DNA of 64,000 nt from Leptolyngbya sp. FACHB-60 (GTDB lineage Bacteria > Cyanobacteriota > Cyanobacteriia > Phormidesmidales > Phormidesmidaceae): the NCBI RefSeq assembly GCF_014695775.1, contig NZ_JACJOX010000050.1, forward strand, positions 62,001 through 126,000. Direction: 5' to 3'. This document shows, one piece after another, positions 1-8,588 of the stretch (its first letter is position 1; each line of letters opens with the position of its first letter). The notes beneath the pieces were generated by a model, which did no database searches, was not told the DNA's origin, and saw nothing but the letters and a program-made list of their open reading frames with translations. Both the position numbers and the translations under genes were made by a program.

Positions 1-2
1 TT

Positions 3-725
3 CTGACTGTACCCACTGCCCCAACCACCACCAGCCAGGGTACTGTAATTCCCCCATCATCGAGCCCGGTGATGTTGGCCGCAGCTAGAGAAACCGTTCT
101 ATTTGGTAGCCCACTGCCCGGCAATGGCGACCAGGCAGCTCTACCTAGCGCTATTAACCCGGCTTCTAGCGATCGCCCCCTTTCCCCCGATACGCTGGTG
201 GCAGCGGGCACGGTGCTAGAACTGCGCTACGTCGGCGATGAGCCCCTTGGCCTAAATGCCAGCTCTAGCCAAAACCAGGTGCTGCTGCTGGCCCACGACA
301 TTCGTGACCCGATCACCAACGGCATCGTCGCCCCAGCGGGCAGTCAGCTGATTGGTCAATTTGAACCCACCCCTGAAGGCCAGCGCTGGGTGAGCAAAAT
401 GCTGATTGCCCCCAACGGGCAGCAAGTGGATTTCGCCAGCACTACCGAATATATGGTGGGCAACACCGAGGTCAGTAGTCCTCGCTTGGCCGCTGGAACG
501 GGGTTAGGTGCCCTAGCCCTGTTGCTGTTGACTGGCTTTAGCGGCATCGGTCTGCTCGGAGGCGCTCTGGTCGGGGCTACAACCGTGGTGGGCACCTCTC
601 CCCAGTACGTTGTCATTGAGCCAAACCAGGTCATTCAGGTGCAGGTGATTCAAGATATTCCCCGCGCCATCCCCATTGCTGCCGCCCCAGAAACGAGCCG
701 CGAGTGGGGTAGCGGCGGCTGGTAG
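3..725 (+). CDS. VirB10/TrbI-like C-terminal domain protein (5' partial)
   Basis: The frame is open to the left edge, so the start lies outside the window; an internal GTG at 69 and ATG at 72 are not needed as starts. The visible part begins with a Pro/Ser/Thr-rich linker. Next comes a block with the layout of the VirB10/TrbI C-terminal beta-barrel: AGTVLELRY, LLLAHDI, IVAPAGSQLIGQF, a GQRW stretch, then IAPNGQQVDF. A Gly/Leu-rich hydrophobic segment follows (LGALALLLLTGFSGIGLLGG), where VirB10 has its membrane antennae, and the protein closes with VVIEPNQVIQVQVIQDI, like the last VirB10 strand. In VirB10 this domain spans from the periplasm to the outer membrane in type IV secretion. No other conjugation gene is in the window, so a stand-alone envelope role is equally possible. 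The family assignment rests on motif order only. Confidence 0.55.
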   Translation: MTVPTAPTTTSQGTVIPPSSSPVMLAAARETVLFGSPLPGNGDQAALPSAINPASSDRPLSPDTLVAAGTVLELRYVGDEPLGLNASSSQNQVLLLAHDIRDPITNGIVAPAGSQLIGQFEPTPEGQRWVSKMLIAPNGQQVDFASTTEYMVGNTEVSSPRLAAGTGLGALALLLLTGFSGIGLLGGALVGATTVVGTSPQYVVIEPNQVIQVQVIQDIPRAIPIAAAPETSREWGSGGW

Positions 726-751
726 ACCAGCCCTAACCAAGCAGAACATGT

Positions 752-803
752 CAGCAGAAAGGCTTCAGGTAGGAATATATTCCTACCTGAAGCCTTTCTG
801 CTG
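752..803. terminator. Perfect 52-bp palindrome, probable bidirectional terminator
   Basis: The two 26-base arms, 752-777 and 778-803, are exact reverse complements with no central spacer. The palindrome lies between the stop of the plus-strand VirB10-like gene (725) and the stop of the minus-strand DUF1824 gene (823). That position suits termination of both. There is no clear T-tract next to the stem, so the terminator role is inferred from position and folding potential. Confidence 0.6.
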
Positions 804-822
804 CACCCTCAACCCCAATCGA

Positions 823-1257
823 CTAGGGCTGCGCTGGGAACAGGTCGAACGGAAACGGGCCATAGGTGCCCGACAATTCAGTTACCTCAGGGTCAGAGGT
901 GTGAAAGGTGATCAGCACCCCGCGCGATTGGCCGCTGTAGTCATCCAAATACCACGCACCTTTAAGGGTGTTGAACTTGAGATAAACCGCTCCCTCACGG
1001 GCGGGCAAGTCTAGGCTAGCCGAAACCCCCAAGGCTTTCAAAAACGACTCTAGCGCCTGTTTCCCCTCAGCCAGGCCATCGGCGCAAATACCCAGGGTTT
1101 GGTAATCAGACCAATCGTTAAAGTCGCCCAGGTCAGCCCGCACCTGAGCGGCTTCGGCATCGCTGAGGGTAGGTGGCGTGGTGAGGCAGCTAAACTGGCC
1201 CAGCCGCTGGCGAATGGCGGCGATCACAGCGGCGGCAGGAAAAGGTGAGGTGGTCAT
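823..1257 (-). CDS. DUF1824 family protein
   Basis: This 144-residue protein matches the cyanobacterial DUF1824 family by its closing signature: YLKFNTLKGAWYLDDY, then RGVLITFH and YGPFPFDLF near the C-terminus. It has no signal peptide or membrane segment, so it should be cytosolic. The biochemical function of the family is not known. It starts at ATG 1255-1257 and is transcribed divergently from radC, whose start is 98 bases away. It converges with the VirB10-like gene across the 52-bp palindrome. Length and the conserved tail make this a complete normal copy. Confidence 0.85.
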   Translation of the reverse strand: MTTSPFPAAAVIAAIRQRLGQFSCLTTPPTLSDAEAAQVRADLGDFNDWSDYQTLGICADGLAEGKQALESFLKALGVSASLDLPAREGAVYLKFNTLKGAWYLDDYSGQSRGVLITFHTSDPEVTELSGTYGPFPFDLFPAQP

Positions 1258-1354
1258 AGGGAGTTCTCCGTTGTCTGTTTTGGGGGTGAATTATCCCAAA
1301 GCGGTTTGGGCTTACTAGCAGTGGGCCTCTGGCCCAGCTACCAGAGGTGCCACC

Positions 1355-2086
1355 ATGACCTACCATGTCCGCATGTTGGACATGCCGTCGAGCGATCGCC
1401 CGCGAGAACGGCTGCTATCTTACGGGGCTAAAAGCCTCTCGGCCGCAGAGCTACTGGCCATTTTGCTGGGCACTGGCCAGGGGCCAGGTAAACTGTCGGC
1501 AGTGGGCCTAGGCCAGCTCATTCTGCAAGAAATGGGGCAAAACCAGCGCGATCCGCTCACCTCTTTGAGAGATGTATCGGCCCACGATCTAGAGCAAATC
1601 TCAGGCGTTGGCCCGGCTAAAGCCACCACCATATTAGCCGCCATTGAGCTGGGGAAACGGGTGCTGCAAGCGATTCCACCGGAAAACACTGTCGTAGATG
1701 ACCCCGCCATTGCCGCCGCCGCTCTCAGTCACGAATTGATGTGGCAAGCTCAGGAGCGCTTTGCCGTAGTGCTGCTCGACGTGCGCCACCGGCTGATGGG
1801 CTCTAAGGTGATTACCATCGGCACCGCCACCGAAACCCTGGCTCACCCGAGAGAAATTTTCAAAACTGTGATTCGCCACGGTGCCGTGCGCTGCATTGTG
1901 GCGCACAACCATCCTTCAGGAAATCTCGAGCCTTCCCCTGACGACCTCTCGCTCACCCGTCAGCTACTTCAGGGGGCGCAGATTCTCGCCGTGCCGGTGC
2001 TCGATCATTTAATTATTGGCAATGGCGACTTCCGCAGCCTGCGCCAGACCACCCAGCTCTGGCAAGAAACGCCCCAGGGAGCCTAG
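1355..2086 (+). CDS. radC: RadC family JAB/MPN-domain protein
   Basis: This 243-residue protein has the full RadC architecture. An N-terminal part carries a helix-hairpin-helix (QISGVGPAKA, about residues 81-90), and a C-terminal JAB1/MPN-like metal-binding domain follows (about 120-243). The JAMM-type ligands are visible as H184, H186 and D197 within HNHPSG and PSPDD. RadC was named for DNA repair, but that role has been questioned; the fold predicts a zinc hydrolase and no substrate is established. The start at 1355 follows AGAGGT at suitable spacing; a second ATG at 1373 is possible. It appears monocistronic. Confidence 0.93.
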   Translation: MTYHVRMLDMPSSDRPRERLLSYGAKSLSAAELLAILLGTGQGPGKLSAVGLGQLILQEMGQNQRDPLTSLRDVSAHDLEQISGVGPAKATTILAAIELGKRVLQAIPPENTVVDDPAIAAAALSHELMWQAQERFAVVLLDVRHRLMGSKVITIGTATETLAHPREIFKTVIRHGAVRCIVAHNHPSGNLEPSPDDLSLTRQLLQGAQILAVPVLDHLIIGNGDFRSLRQTTQLWQETPQGA

Positions 2087-2164
2087 GGTTGGACTTTCAG
2101 GGTGATGCAGGCGCATAACGCAGTAATGATTGCCCGAGGTATAAGCTGGGCTATTCTGAGAGAC

Positions 2165-2209
2165 AAAAAAAGGAGAGTGCAGCGGCCCCTAAAGGATTAT
2201 GCACCCTCC
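2165..2209 (-). terminator. Intrinsic terminator of the repeat-protein gene
   Basis: On the minus strand an imperfect 10-bp stem (2200-2209 with 2172-2181, one G-T pair) closes an 18-base loop. It is followed directly by a run of seven T (complement of 2165-2171). It lies 31 bases beyond the stop of the minus-strand gene ending at 2241 and is a textbook Rho-independent terminator. Confidence 0.75.
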
Positions 2210-2240
2210 TCTAGTCCTGTCTGAGAGGATTTGCGATCGC

Positions 2241-3377
2241 CTAAATTGACCCAGTGACGGGCGCTTCTAGCGCTGGTGCCACGGTCGCCAGATCAAAGCT
2301 ATCGTCAATAGCGCCGAGGGGCGTGGTCAACGAAGCGGTAGCAATGCCACCACTGACATCAATCACGCCATCGATACCGGCAAAGAAGTCGGCTCCCTGG
2401 TTGGTAAAGGCCACCACATCAAAGGTGGTCTCAAACAGCCCTAGAGAACTTTCGATCGCAGCGTCGAGCACGCCGTCGGTGAGCGTGCCGGTGCCATCTA
2501 GATCTTGGACAAACTCAGCCACATATTCACTGGCCAACGGCCCAATGGCTAGATCAGCAGTCGCGACCGGCAAGCTCAGACCAGAGCCGATAGGCAATGA
2601 AGCATCGAGACTAGCCAAACCGTCGGCCAGGGTCAGCGACCCAGTTACCGCCGAGAGGGGAATCGATAGATCGCCAAAGACGCCCAGGGGTGCAACAATA
2701 TTGCCGCTGTTAAAGTCCACGACACCGTTGATGTCGCCCACTAGCGGCAGCGACGCCGAGAAAGGGAATACCGCGTCATCTTGAAAGTCGATGTCGGCCA
2801 CCAATTGGCCAAAGGGCGTTGCCAGATCGAGGTTGAGGTCGCCCCCAGCTAGATCCACAGTGCCACCAATGGGGCCTAGAGCTGTGGCCAGGTCTAGGGT
2901 AAACGCGCCATTGGCAAATGGCACGGTGTCATCAATGGCGTTGATGGTGTCTAGCACTAGGGTGCTAACAGCGGCAGTCAGGTCAAACCTAGGCAAGACA
3001 GCCGTTTGCCCGTCGGTTGCGATCGCCGCCTCCATCATTCCCCCGTTGAGAGTGACAGTGCCATTTGAGACAGCGGCCAGATCGGCAAAACCCCGCAGAG
3101 TTGTAGGGGCATCAAAGGTGCCTGTTAGGGTCGTGCCATCGGCCAGCCGCAGGTTGGCATCAAACAGGCCATCCTCTACAGAAATTTGGCCAGTAGCATC
3201 GGGCAGGGCGCTGGCAAAATCGGCCACCAGTTCAGCAAAGCTGGAATCGAAAGCGGCCAGCAGGGTCAACACACTGTTGCTGCTGAAGAAGGATTCGTTA
3301 GGGGTAAATTCAACGACGGCTTCTTCTTCGTTGAAAAAATCTTGGTTAGGCGACAAATCAGTATCAGTCAAAGACAT
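2241..3377 (-). CDS. Acidic, cysteine-free beta-repeat protein of unknown function
   Basis: I do not recognise a named family. The protein is about 378 residues, strongly acidic and without any cysteine. From about residue 75 it is built of degenerate units of roughly 25-35 residues with the pattern NG-x-hydrophobic-x-L-x-x-G, for example GGTVDLAGGDLNLDLATP, NGVVDFNSGNIVAPLG and DGVIDVSGGIATASLTTPLG. This suggests a beta-solenoid or beta-roll. There is no signal peptide or membrane segment. The short N-terminal region (DFFNEEEAVVEF) is acidic. Lack of cysteine, acidity and Gly/Asp-rich beta repeats are common in type I secretion substrates, but export is inference. ATG at 3377 has AAGGG 8 bases upstream; a GTG at 3386 is an in-frame alternative. 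It is a single gene with its own terminator. Confidence 0.7.
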   Translation of the reverse strand: MSLTDTDLSPNQDFFNEEEAVVEFTPNESFFSSNSVLTLLAAFDSSFAELVADFASALPDATGQISVEDGLFDANLRLADGTTLTGTFDAPTTLRGFADLAAVSNGTVTLNGGMMEAAIATDGQTAVLPRFDLTAAVSTLVLDTINAIDDTVPFANGAFTLDLATALGPIGGTVDLAGGDLNLDLATPFGQLVADIDFQDDAVFPFSASLPLVGDINGVVDFNSGNIVAPLGVFGDLSIPLSAVTGSLTLADGLASLDASLPIGSGLSLPVATADLAIGPLASEYVAEFVQDLDGTGTLTDGVLDAAIESSLGLFETTFDVVAFTNQGADFFAGIDGVIDVSGGIATASLTTPLGAIDDSFDLATVAPALEAPVTGSI

Positions 3378-3574
3378 AGGGAACACCCTTGCTTTCCTTT
3401 AGATAAACATCAACGACAGATGACCTGTCGCAGGTGGCTCAGCGCCACCCACTGGTTTGCAATGCTCCGCTGGGTATTGTGCCACAAGAATTTAAGAGTG
3501 CCTAGGTAAATTTTCGGGCGATCGCAACGTCATTCCTGCCTATTCCCCTGGTCTTAATTACCACAGGCCCGGCA

Positions 3575-6193
3575 TTACCGAAACGGCTCGATCGGCTTGC
3601 GCGCTCTGCCCCGAGCCGCCCCCACCCTGCTCAGCCGCGCCCAGCCGCCAAAGCGATTAACCCACACCAGCACTACCAACCAGTGCATCAGCACTACCAA
3701 CCAAAGTGATCCCGTAATCCAGTACGCGCCGCTCAGTACCAGCCCCAAGCAGCCCGCTAGCACCAAAAAGCGAGGGTCAGAGAGGCCAGCCCCAGCCCCT
3801 CTGTACAGGGTTTTATCCAGCACAACGTGATACAGAATAAACGCCACAAAGCTAACGATGCCCCACAGCAGCCAGCGATCGCCGGGCACCCCTTCTACTG
3901 GGTGGGGCAGCAGCATGACGCGAAAGATCGTTTCTTCGAGCAGGGCAGGGGCAACGAAGCGGCGCAGGGCGTCTAGAGCAAACCCCGCTGGGCTAAACAC
4001 CGCCTGCTGCCGCACCAAAAATCGTTTTCTCAGCCCAAAGGGCAGCGCCACCAGACCGTAGAGCGACAGCATGACCAGCCCCAGCAACCCCATGGGCCAG
4101 CTCAAGCCGGTGGCAAAGGCATCGGCCAGCCGCTGGGTGACCCGTCCCAGAATGGGAACACCCCCAAAAAAAGTCGTCGGGGGAACTGGCTGCACCATCG
4201 GGTCAAAGCCGCCCACCATGTTGGTACGCAAAAACCATAGCTGACCACCATGCTCCAAAAAAATGCGGGCTACCCGGTCGTGGGCCCAGCGAGGCATCAT
4301 GCTGTGCCAAGTGAGTATGCCGCTCAACAACCTGCGGCTGCTGGTAAAACCGCCGGTTGAGGTGACCCCAGCCAGCGATTTAGCATTGGCTTGCCAGTCG
4401 GGACGCACCACACCATAGGGCACCAGCATAGCTTCGAGGTCATTGCCCAGAGCGGCAAAACGTCTGGATCGCTCAACCTCTGGGCTGTCAGGGTTTTGCT
4501 GCACCCAGGCAGCAATCTCAGGCTGGCTATCGATCTGGCGGCGAATCTGCTGAATCGCGATAAACAAGGCCTGGTTGGAGTCTTGCACACAGGACGTAGC
4601 GGGGGTGACCGGAGCCACACCCGTGCCGTCGCCAACGCGGTAGCGAGCCGCAATTACCTGGAGCTGCAACAACAGCTCGCGAAACAATGAAATGCGCATG
4701 TCGCCAAACTGAAACGGAGCGATGAAGGCGTCAAGCTTGACCACCACATCCGATACCGGGCGAATGCCAAGCCAGCCCCGCTGCATGTCGCCCATGTAGT
4801 CGGCCCAGTCGTGGGCACCAGACACAATGCCGTTGGGGTTGTGGGCGTAGATCTGCTGGTACTGAATATCAAACTGCAGCTCGTTAGTGATGGGTTCGCG
4901 CACCACCTTTGCCAGCCCGTAGGCAAAGTGGCCCGCTATGGTGCCGACTGGAGCAAATTCTGCTTTCTCACCGCCGATGCCGCCGAAAAGATGAATCACA
5001 AGGCCATAGTCACCCTCTTGCCACTGGGCCTGGGCGGTGTCGGCGCTGTCTGCGGTGGCGCTCACTAGCAGGCGCTGAAGGGTGCCCTGACGCTGAGGCG
5101 TGCCTTGCCAGTTGTCGCGATCGAGGTAGCGGCGGCCTGGGGCCAACCCCAGCACCACATCGTCAGTCTGAAGTTGAACCAGCGCCCTGGGCTTAAGGGC
5201 CTGCACAGTGAACAGACCATCCTCGGCACGGCTGCCGTAGATATACCAGCCAGCGCTGCCGGCGGGCGACTCGGCCAGGTCTCGCAGGTTAGACATGAAG
5301 CGATCGCCCCTCATCGCCGGCTGCTGCGGAATACGCACAGTGCCAACTGGCCCGCTAAAGTTACCCGACGCAGCGTTATAAAGCTGAACCCGAAAATATT
5401 CGGTTGGGCAAGGCGGCTCGCCAGGGCAAGCGATGGGTAGCGGGGCGCTAACAGTCTCGTCAGGCCCTATGAGCTTTACCAGGCCGTATTCTCTCCCGGT
5501 AATTTGAATCGGCTCAAGGCCAACCCGCAGCATAGGGCGATCGCCTTCTGTGACCACCTCCACCTCTGCTAGCCGGACGGTAACGTCATCGTTGGGTCGT
5601 GCCCCCGCTAGAGATTGCAGCGGCCCAACTGCCTTACGACCATTCAGCCGGGTGGGCAATATGTTGCCGGTGGCCAAAGACCGCTCGGCCTGGACATTAA
5701 AGGCAACATCGCGAGTAACGGCTTTCATGTAGGCCTGGGACTGGGCGTTAGGTTTCCAGGTGAGTTTCACCCTTTGGCCTGCCAGCTCAAGAAAATCGGG
5801 GGAGCTATACCACAGATCCATCCACACCCAGTCGCCGGGGGCAGCAGCGTATTCGGCCTCACTGGGGAGAATGAGCCTACCGTTCCACAACCCGTTGGAG
5901 CGCAGAAAGGGAGCGGTAGGCAGGGGCTTTGGGGGGAAAGTTTCAACTCGGTTGGCGGGAAGGGTGAGGGCGCGATCGTAGTTGGTCACGACATCGTTGG
6001 ACACAGCCTCAGTATCTAGGGCCTGAGAGAGGAAGTTGGTGGCCAGCAGCTCGCGAGGTGGCGGTGCTGCGCCTCCTGTTTTGGTCGCTAGCAACCCCAG
6101 CAAACAGGCTATGACAACAACAACAGCAACCCGCTGCACCAATCGCTGGACACGGGGGGGTAACGGCAAATCTAGATCAGAAGGCCGTAGCAT
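3575..6193 (-). CDS. CPBP-type intramembrane protease with very large extracytoplasmic domain
   Basis: The protein has 872 residues. An N-terminal membrane anchor (about 18-40) is followed by some 600 residues of apparently extracytoplasmic sequence, then a C-terminal membrane block (about 690-860). The block holds the three CPBP (Abi/Rce1-like) motifs: EETIFR at 753-758, FILYH with H789, and a late H837. These are the catalytic Glu/His set of glutamate-type intramembrane proteases. Ordinary CPBP proteins are 200-300 residues, so the N-terminal domain is an unusual addition. It contains beta-rich segments and a CxxxxxxC pair (CPGEPPC) and may select substrates. The ATG at 6193 is supported by the Arg-rich cytosolic stretch before the anchor. 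The neighbour upstream on the same strand is the serine hydrolase, 162 bases away. Confidence 0.8.
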   Translation of the reverse strand: MLRPSDLDLPLPPRVQRLVQRVAVVVVIACLLGLLATKTGGAAPPPRELLATNFLSQALDTEAVSNDVVTNYDRALTLPANRVETFPPKPLPTAPFLRSNGLWNGRLILPSEAEYAAAPGDWVWMDLWYSSPDFLELAGQRVKLTWKPNAQSQAYMKAVTRDVAFNVQAERSLATGNILPTRLNGRKAVGPLQSLAGARPNDDVTVRLAEVEVVTEGDRPMLRVGLEPIQITGREYGLVKLIGPDETVSAPLPIACPGEPPCPTEYFRVQLYNAASGNFSGPVGTVRIPQQPAMRGDRFMSNLRDLAESPAGSAGWYIYGSRAEDGLFTVQALKPRALVQLQTDDVVLGLAPGRRYLDRDNWQGTPQRQGTLQRLLVSATADSADTAQAQWQEGDYGLVIHLFGGIGGEKAEFAPVGTIAGHFAYGLAKVVREPITNELQFDIQYQQIYAHNPNGIVSGAHDWADYMGDMQRGWLGIRPVSDVVVKLDAFIAPFQFGDMRISLFRELLLQLQVIAARYRVGDGTGVAPVTPATSCVQDSNQALFIAIQQIRRQIDSQPEIAAWVQQNPDSPEVERSRRFAALGNDLEAMLVPYGVVRPDWQANAKSLAGVTSTGGFTSSRRLLSGILTWHSMMPRWAHDRVARIFLEHGGQLWFLRTNMVGGFDPMVQPVPPTTFFGGVPILGRVTQRLADAFATGLSWPMGLLGLVMLSLYGLVALPFGLRKRFLVRQQAVFSPAGFALDALRRFVAPALLEETIFRVMLLPHPVEGVPGDRWLLWGIVSFVAFILYHVVLDKTLYRGAGAGLSDPRFLVLAGCLGLVLSGAYWITGSLWLVVLMHWLVVLVWVNRFGGWARLSRVGAARGRARKPIEPFR

Positions 6194-6355
6194 TAGGAAC
6201 GCTTAACCCTGCGGCAGGAAAACGCTAGTAAACCACATTCGGCCTTTTAGAAAGTTAGCCTTAAGGAAAATCAAAGCTTAGCCTTCCTAGGCGGCAGGTC
6301 TGAACTACAACCATCACCAGGAGAGTTAGCCTGAATTTTCATGGAAGCATCCAAG

Positions 6356-7552
6356 CTACGGTACTGACCCAGCACGATCGCGTTCTTGCTGCGATCGCAG
6401 CCCTTCCACAATCGCATTCACGATTACCGCATCGTTCCAGGCGGGGGGCTCTTCTCCCAGGCGCACAATCACCAGCTCCTCTGACGGAATCACGTACACC
6501 CGCTGGTGGTGGCGACCATCGAGATAGAACGTGTCGGCAGCGGCAAAAGCAGCCGACGAGGCCCGGTTGACCTGGGGGTAGTCGGCGGTGCGGGCCTTGA
6601 GCCAGATGTGCAGGCCAAAGGTTGGTTCCAGTGGCGACGCTACCAACATTTGCTCTAGCCAGCTTTCGGGAATGATCTGGCGATCGCCCACTTTGCCCCC
6701 GTGCAACAGCATTTGCCCCAGCCGCACCCAGTCTGGAGCAGTGGCAAAAAAGCAGCAAAAAGGCTTGGCGTTACCTTTGGGGCGATCAAGCCAGAGAAAG
6801 CCATCCTGCGAACCCAGCGGCTGCCATAGGCGACTGCTCAGGTAGTCACCAAAGGATTCTCCTGTAGCTCGCTCTAGCACCAGGCTGAGCAGTTGTGAGT
6901 TAAAGTTGCTGTAGTCAAACGCCTCGCCAGGATTGCGTTCTAAAGGAATATCCAGAACAAGTTTCTGGGTATTTGAACCGCCGTAGAGCTGCACCAGGTC
7001 AGACCGCAGGGTATCGATCCGGTTGTCGTTGCGCAGGCCCGACTGCATATAGAGCAGATCGGCCAGAGTGATGTTGCCTCTGGGATCGTTGGCCCATTCT
7101 GAAACGTAAATGCTGATAGGATCTTGGATTGAGCCAATGTGCCCCTCGTCGATCGCGATGCCGATCAGCAGCGCCAGCAGGGTTTTGACCATCGACATTG
7201 AGTTGACGGGGTCACTGGCCTGGTGACCCTGCCAGTATTGCTCTAGCACCAAGCGATCGCGGTGCATCACCAGCAGCGCCACCGAATTCTGCTCCTCGGC
7301 GAAGTCCACTGCCTTTTGCAGCGCTTCGGGAGCAATCTCGCTTGTTTCAGCCTTAGCCAGCGGTGGCGCTTGGGGGCCAACACCGGGGACAAGTTGCTGA
7401 GGCTGATACCAGTCCGCTGAGGTGATGGGGGTATCGGGGTAGGTGAGCGATCGCCCCAGTAACCGCCAATCGACCGAAACCCGCAGCAGCCCACCCACGG
7501 CCACCAGCCCTACAACTGTCCACAGCCGAGGCCGAAGGAATGCTCTCGTCAT
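6356..7552 (-). CDS. Serine hydrolase, beta-lactamase class C-like
   Basis: The protein has 398 residues, an N-terminal hydrophobic segment (about 11-24) that may be an anchor or uncleaved signal, and a penicillin-binding/class C fold. The SxxK motif is S120-M-V-K123 and the YxN motif is Y214-S-N216. An HGG later in the chain (LLHGGKVGDR) takes the place of the third KTG-type box. Such proteins are esterases, peptidases or transpeptidase-like enzymes of the periplasm; a resistance role should not be assumed. It starts at ATG 7552 and lies between fabI and the CPBP protease genes, all on the minus strand but with spacers over 140 bases, so co-transcription is uncertain. Confidence 0.85.
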   Translation of the reverse strand: MTRAFLRPRLWTVVGLVAVGGLLRVSVDWRLLGRSLTYPDTPITSADWYQPQQLVPGVGPQAPPLAKAETSEIAPEALQKAVDFAEEQNSVALLVMHRDRLVLEQYWQGHQASDPVNSMSMVKTLLALLIGIAIDEGHIGSIQDPISIYVSEWANDPRGNITLADLLYMQSGLRNDNRIDTLRSDLVQLYGGSNTQKLVLDIPLERNPGEAFDYSNFNSQLLSLVLERATGESFGDYLSSRLWQPLGSQDGFLWLDRPKGNAKPFCCFFATAPDWVRLGQMLLHGGKVGDRQIIPESWLEQMLVASPLEPTFGLHIWLKARTADYPQVNRASSAAFAAADTFYLDGRHHQRVYVIPSEELVIVRLGEEPPAWNDAVIVNAIVEGLRSQQERDRAGSVP

Positions 7553-7696
7553 ACTGTCGTCGAGGTCTTCCCTGCAATTCCAGGCTCTATTCTAGCTAGC
7601 CCGACTCAGCCATCTTCAGCAGCCAGATCCCAGGACTCTTCTTCACTGTGCCCTAGGCCGATCTGTTGGCCCAGCCCCCGAGGAGCTACACCGACC

Positions 7697-8473
7697 CTAC
7701 ATGCCCATGATGCAGTAGCCAGAATCGACGTAGAGAATCTGCCCGGTCATGCCCGTCGAGAGGTCACTACACAGAAATGCCGCCGTATTGCCCACCTCGG
7801 TCTGGGTCACGGTGCGGCGCAGGGGAGCAATTTCTTCAACGTGGTGGATCATATCGAGAATGCCGCCCACCGCTGAGGAAGCCAGGGTGCGAATGGGGCC
7901 AGCAGAAATGCCGTTGACGCGAATATTGTTGGGGCCAAGCTCAGAGGCCAAGTAGCGAACGTTCATTTCTAGCGCCGCCTTGGCGATACCCATGACGTTG
8001 TAGTTGGGCACCACCCGCGCGCCGCCCAGGTAGGTAAGGGTAACAATGCTGCCGCCGTCGGTCATCAACGGCTTAGCCCCACGAGCCAGGGTAATTAACG
8101 AGTAGGCGCTAACATCCAGCGCTAGCTGAAAGCCTGCTTTAGACGTATTGCTGAAGTCGCCCGTCAGGTCATCGCGATTGGCAAAGGCCAGGCAGTGAAT
8201 CAGGATATCGAGCTTGCCCCACCTCTCGCTAATGGTGCTGAAGACCTGCTCGACCTGGGCTTCATCCTGCACATTGCAGGGCAAAAACAGACTGGGATTG
8301 AGGGGGTCAACCAGGTCTTTGACCTTGCCTTCCATTCTGCCTCTTTCGTCGGGCAGGTAGGTAATACCTAGGTTGGCCCCAGCCGCGTGGAGCTGCTGGG
8401 CGATGCCCCAGGCAATGGACTTATTATTGGCAATGCCCGTTACCAGGGCGTTTTTACCAGTTAGGTCTAGCAT
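7697..8473 (-). CDS. fabI: Enoyl-[acyl-carrier-protein] reductase (NADH)
   Basis: This 258-residue short-chain dehydrogenase fold enzyme performs the last reduction of each fatty acid elongation cycle, turning trans-2-enoyl-ACP into acyl-ACP. FabI marks are the N-terminal TGIANNKSIAWGIA nucleotide-binding loop, the catalytic Tyr-x6-Lys in YNVMGIAK, and the GPIRTLASSAV substrate loop. The chain has the normal FabI length and ends in IMGM. It is divergently arranged with hisA across 115 bases that must hold both promoters. It is likely essential; no second fabI is in the window. Confidence 0.95.
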   Translation of the reverse strand: MLDLTGKNALVTGIANNKSIAWGIAQQLHAAGANLGITYLPDERGRMEGKVKDLVDPLNPSLFLPCNVQDEAQVEQVFSTISERWGKLDILIHCLAFANRDDLTGDFSNTSKAGFQLALDVSAYSLITLARGAKPLMTDGGSIVTLTYLGGARVVPNYNVMGIAKAALEMNVRYLASELGPNNIRVNGISAGPIRTLASSAVGGILDMIHHVEEIAPLRRTVTQTEVGNTAAFLCSDLSTGMTGQILYVDSGYCIMGM

Positions 8474-8588
8474 GGCTCTCGGTGGTGATTCGCATTTAGG
8501 AGTTTACGGGAATGTGGGCCCGGTGAATAGGGTATAGCCCGATAGAATGAATAGGCTATTCTGCTGAACGTTTACATCTCCGCTGCCC

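Noticed and set aside
2254..3402. Two long plus-strand frames opposite the acidic repeat gene
   Set aside because: They are Ser/Arg/Thr-rich antisense shadows created by the GC-rich repeat codons; no start site or family is visible.
6356..7552. Antibiotic-resistance beta-lactamase
   Set aside because: Only the broad serine hydrolase fold is supported; the third active-site box is not a class C KTG.
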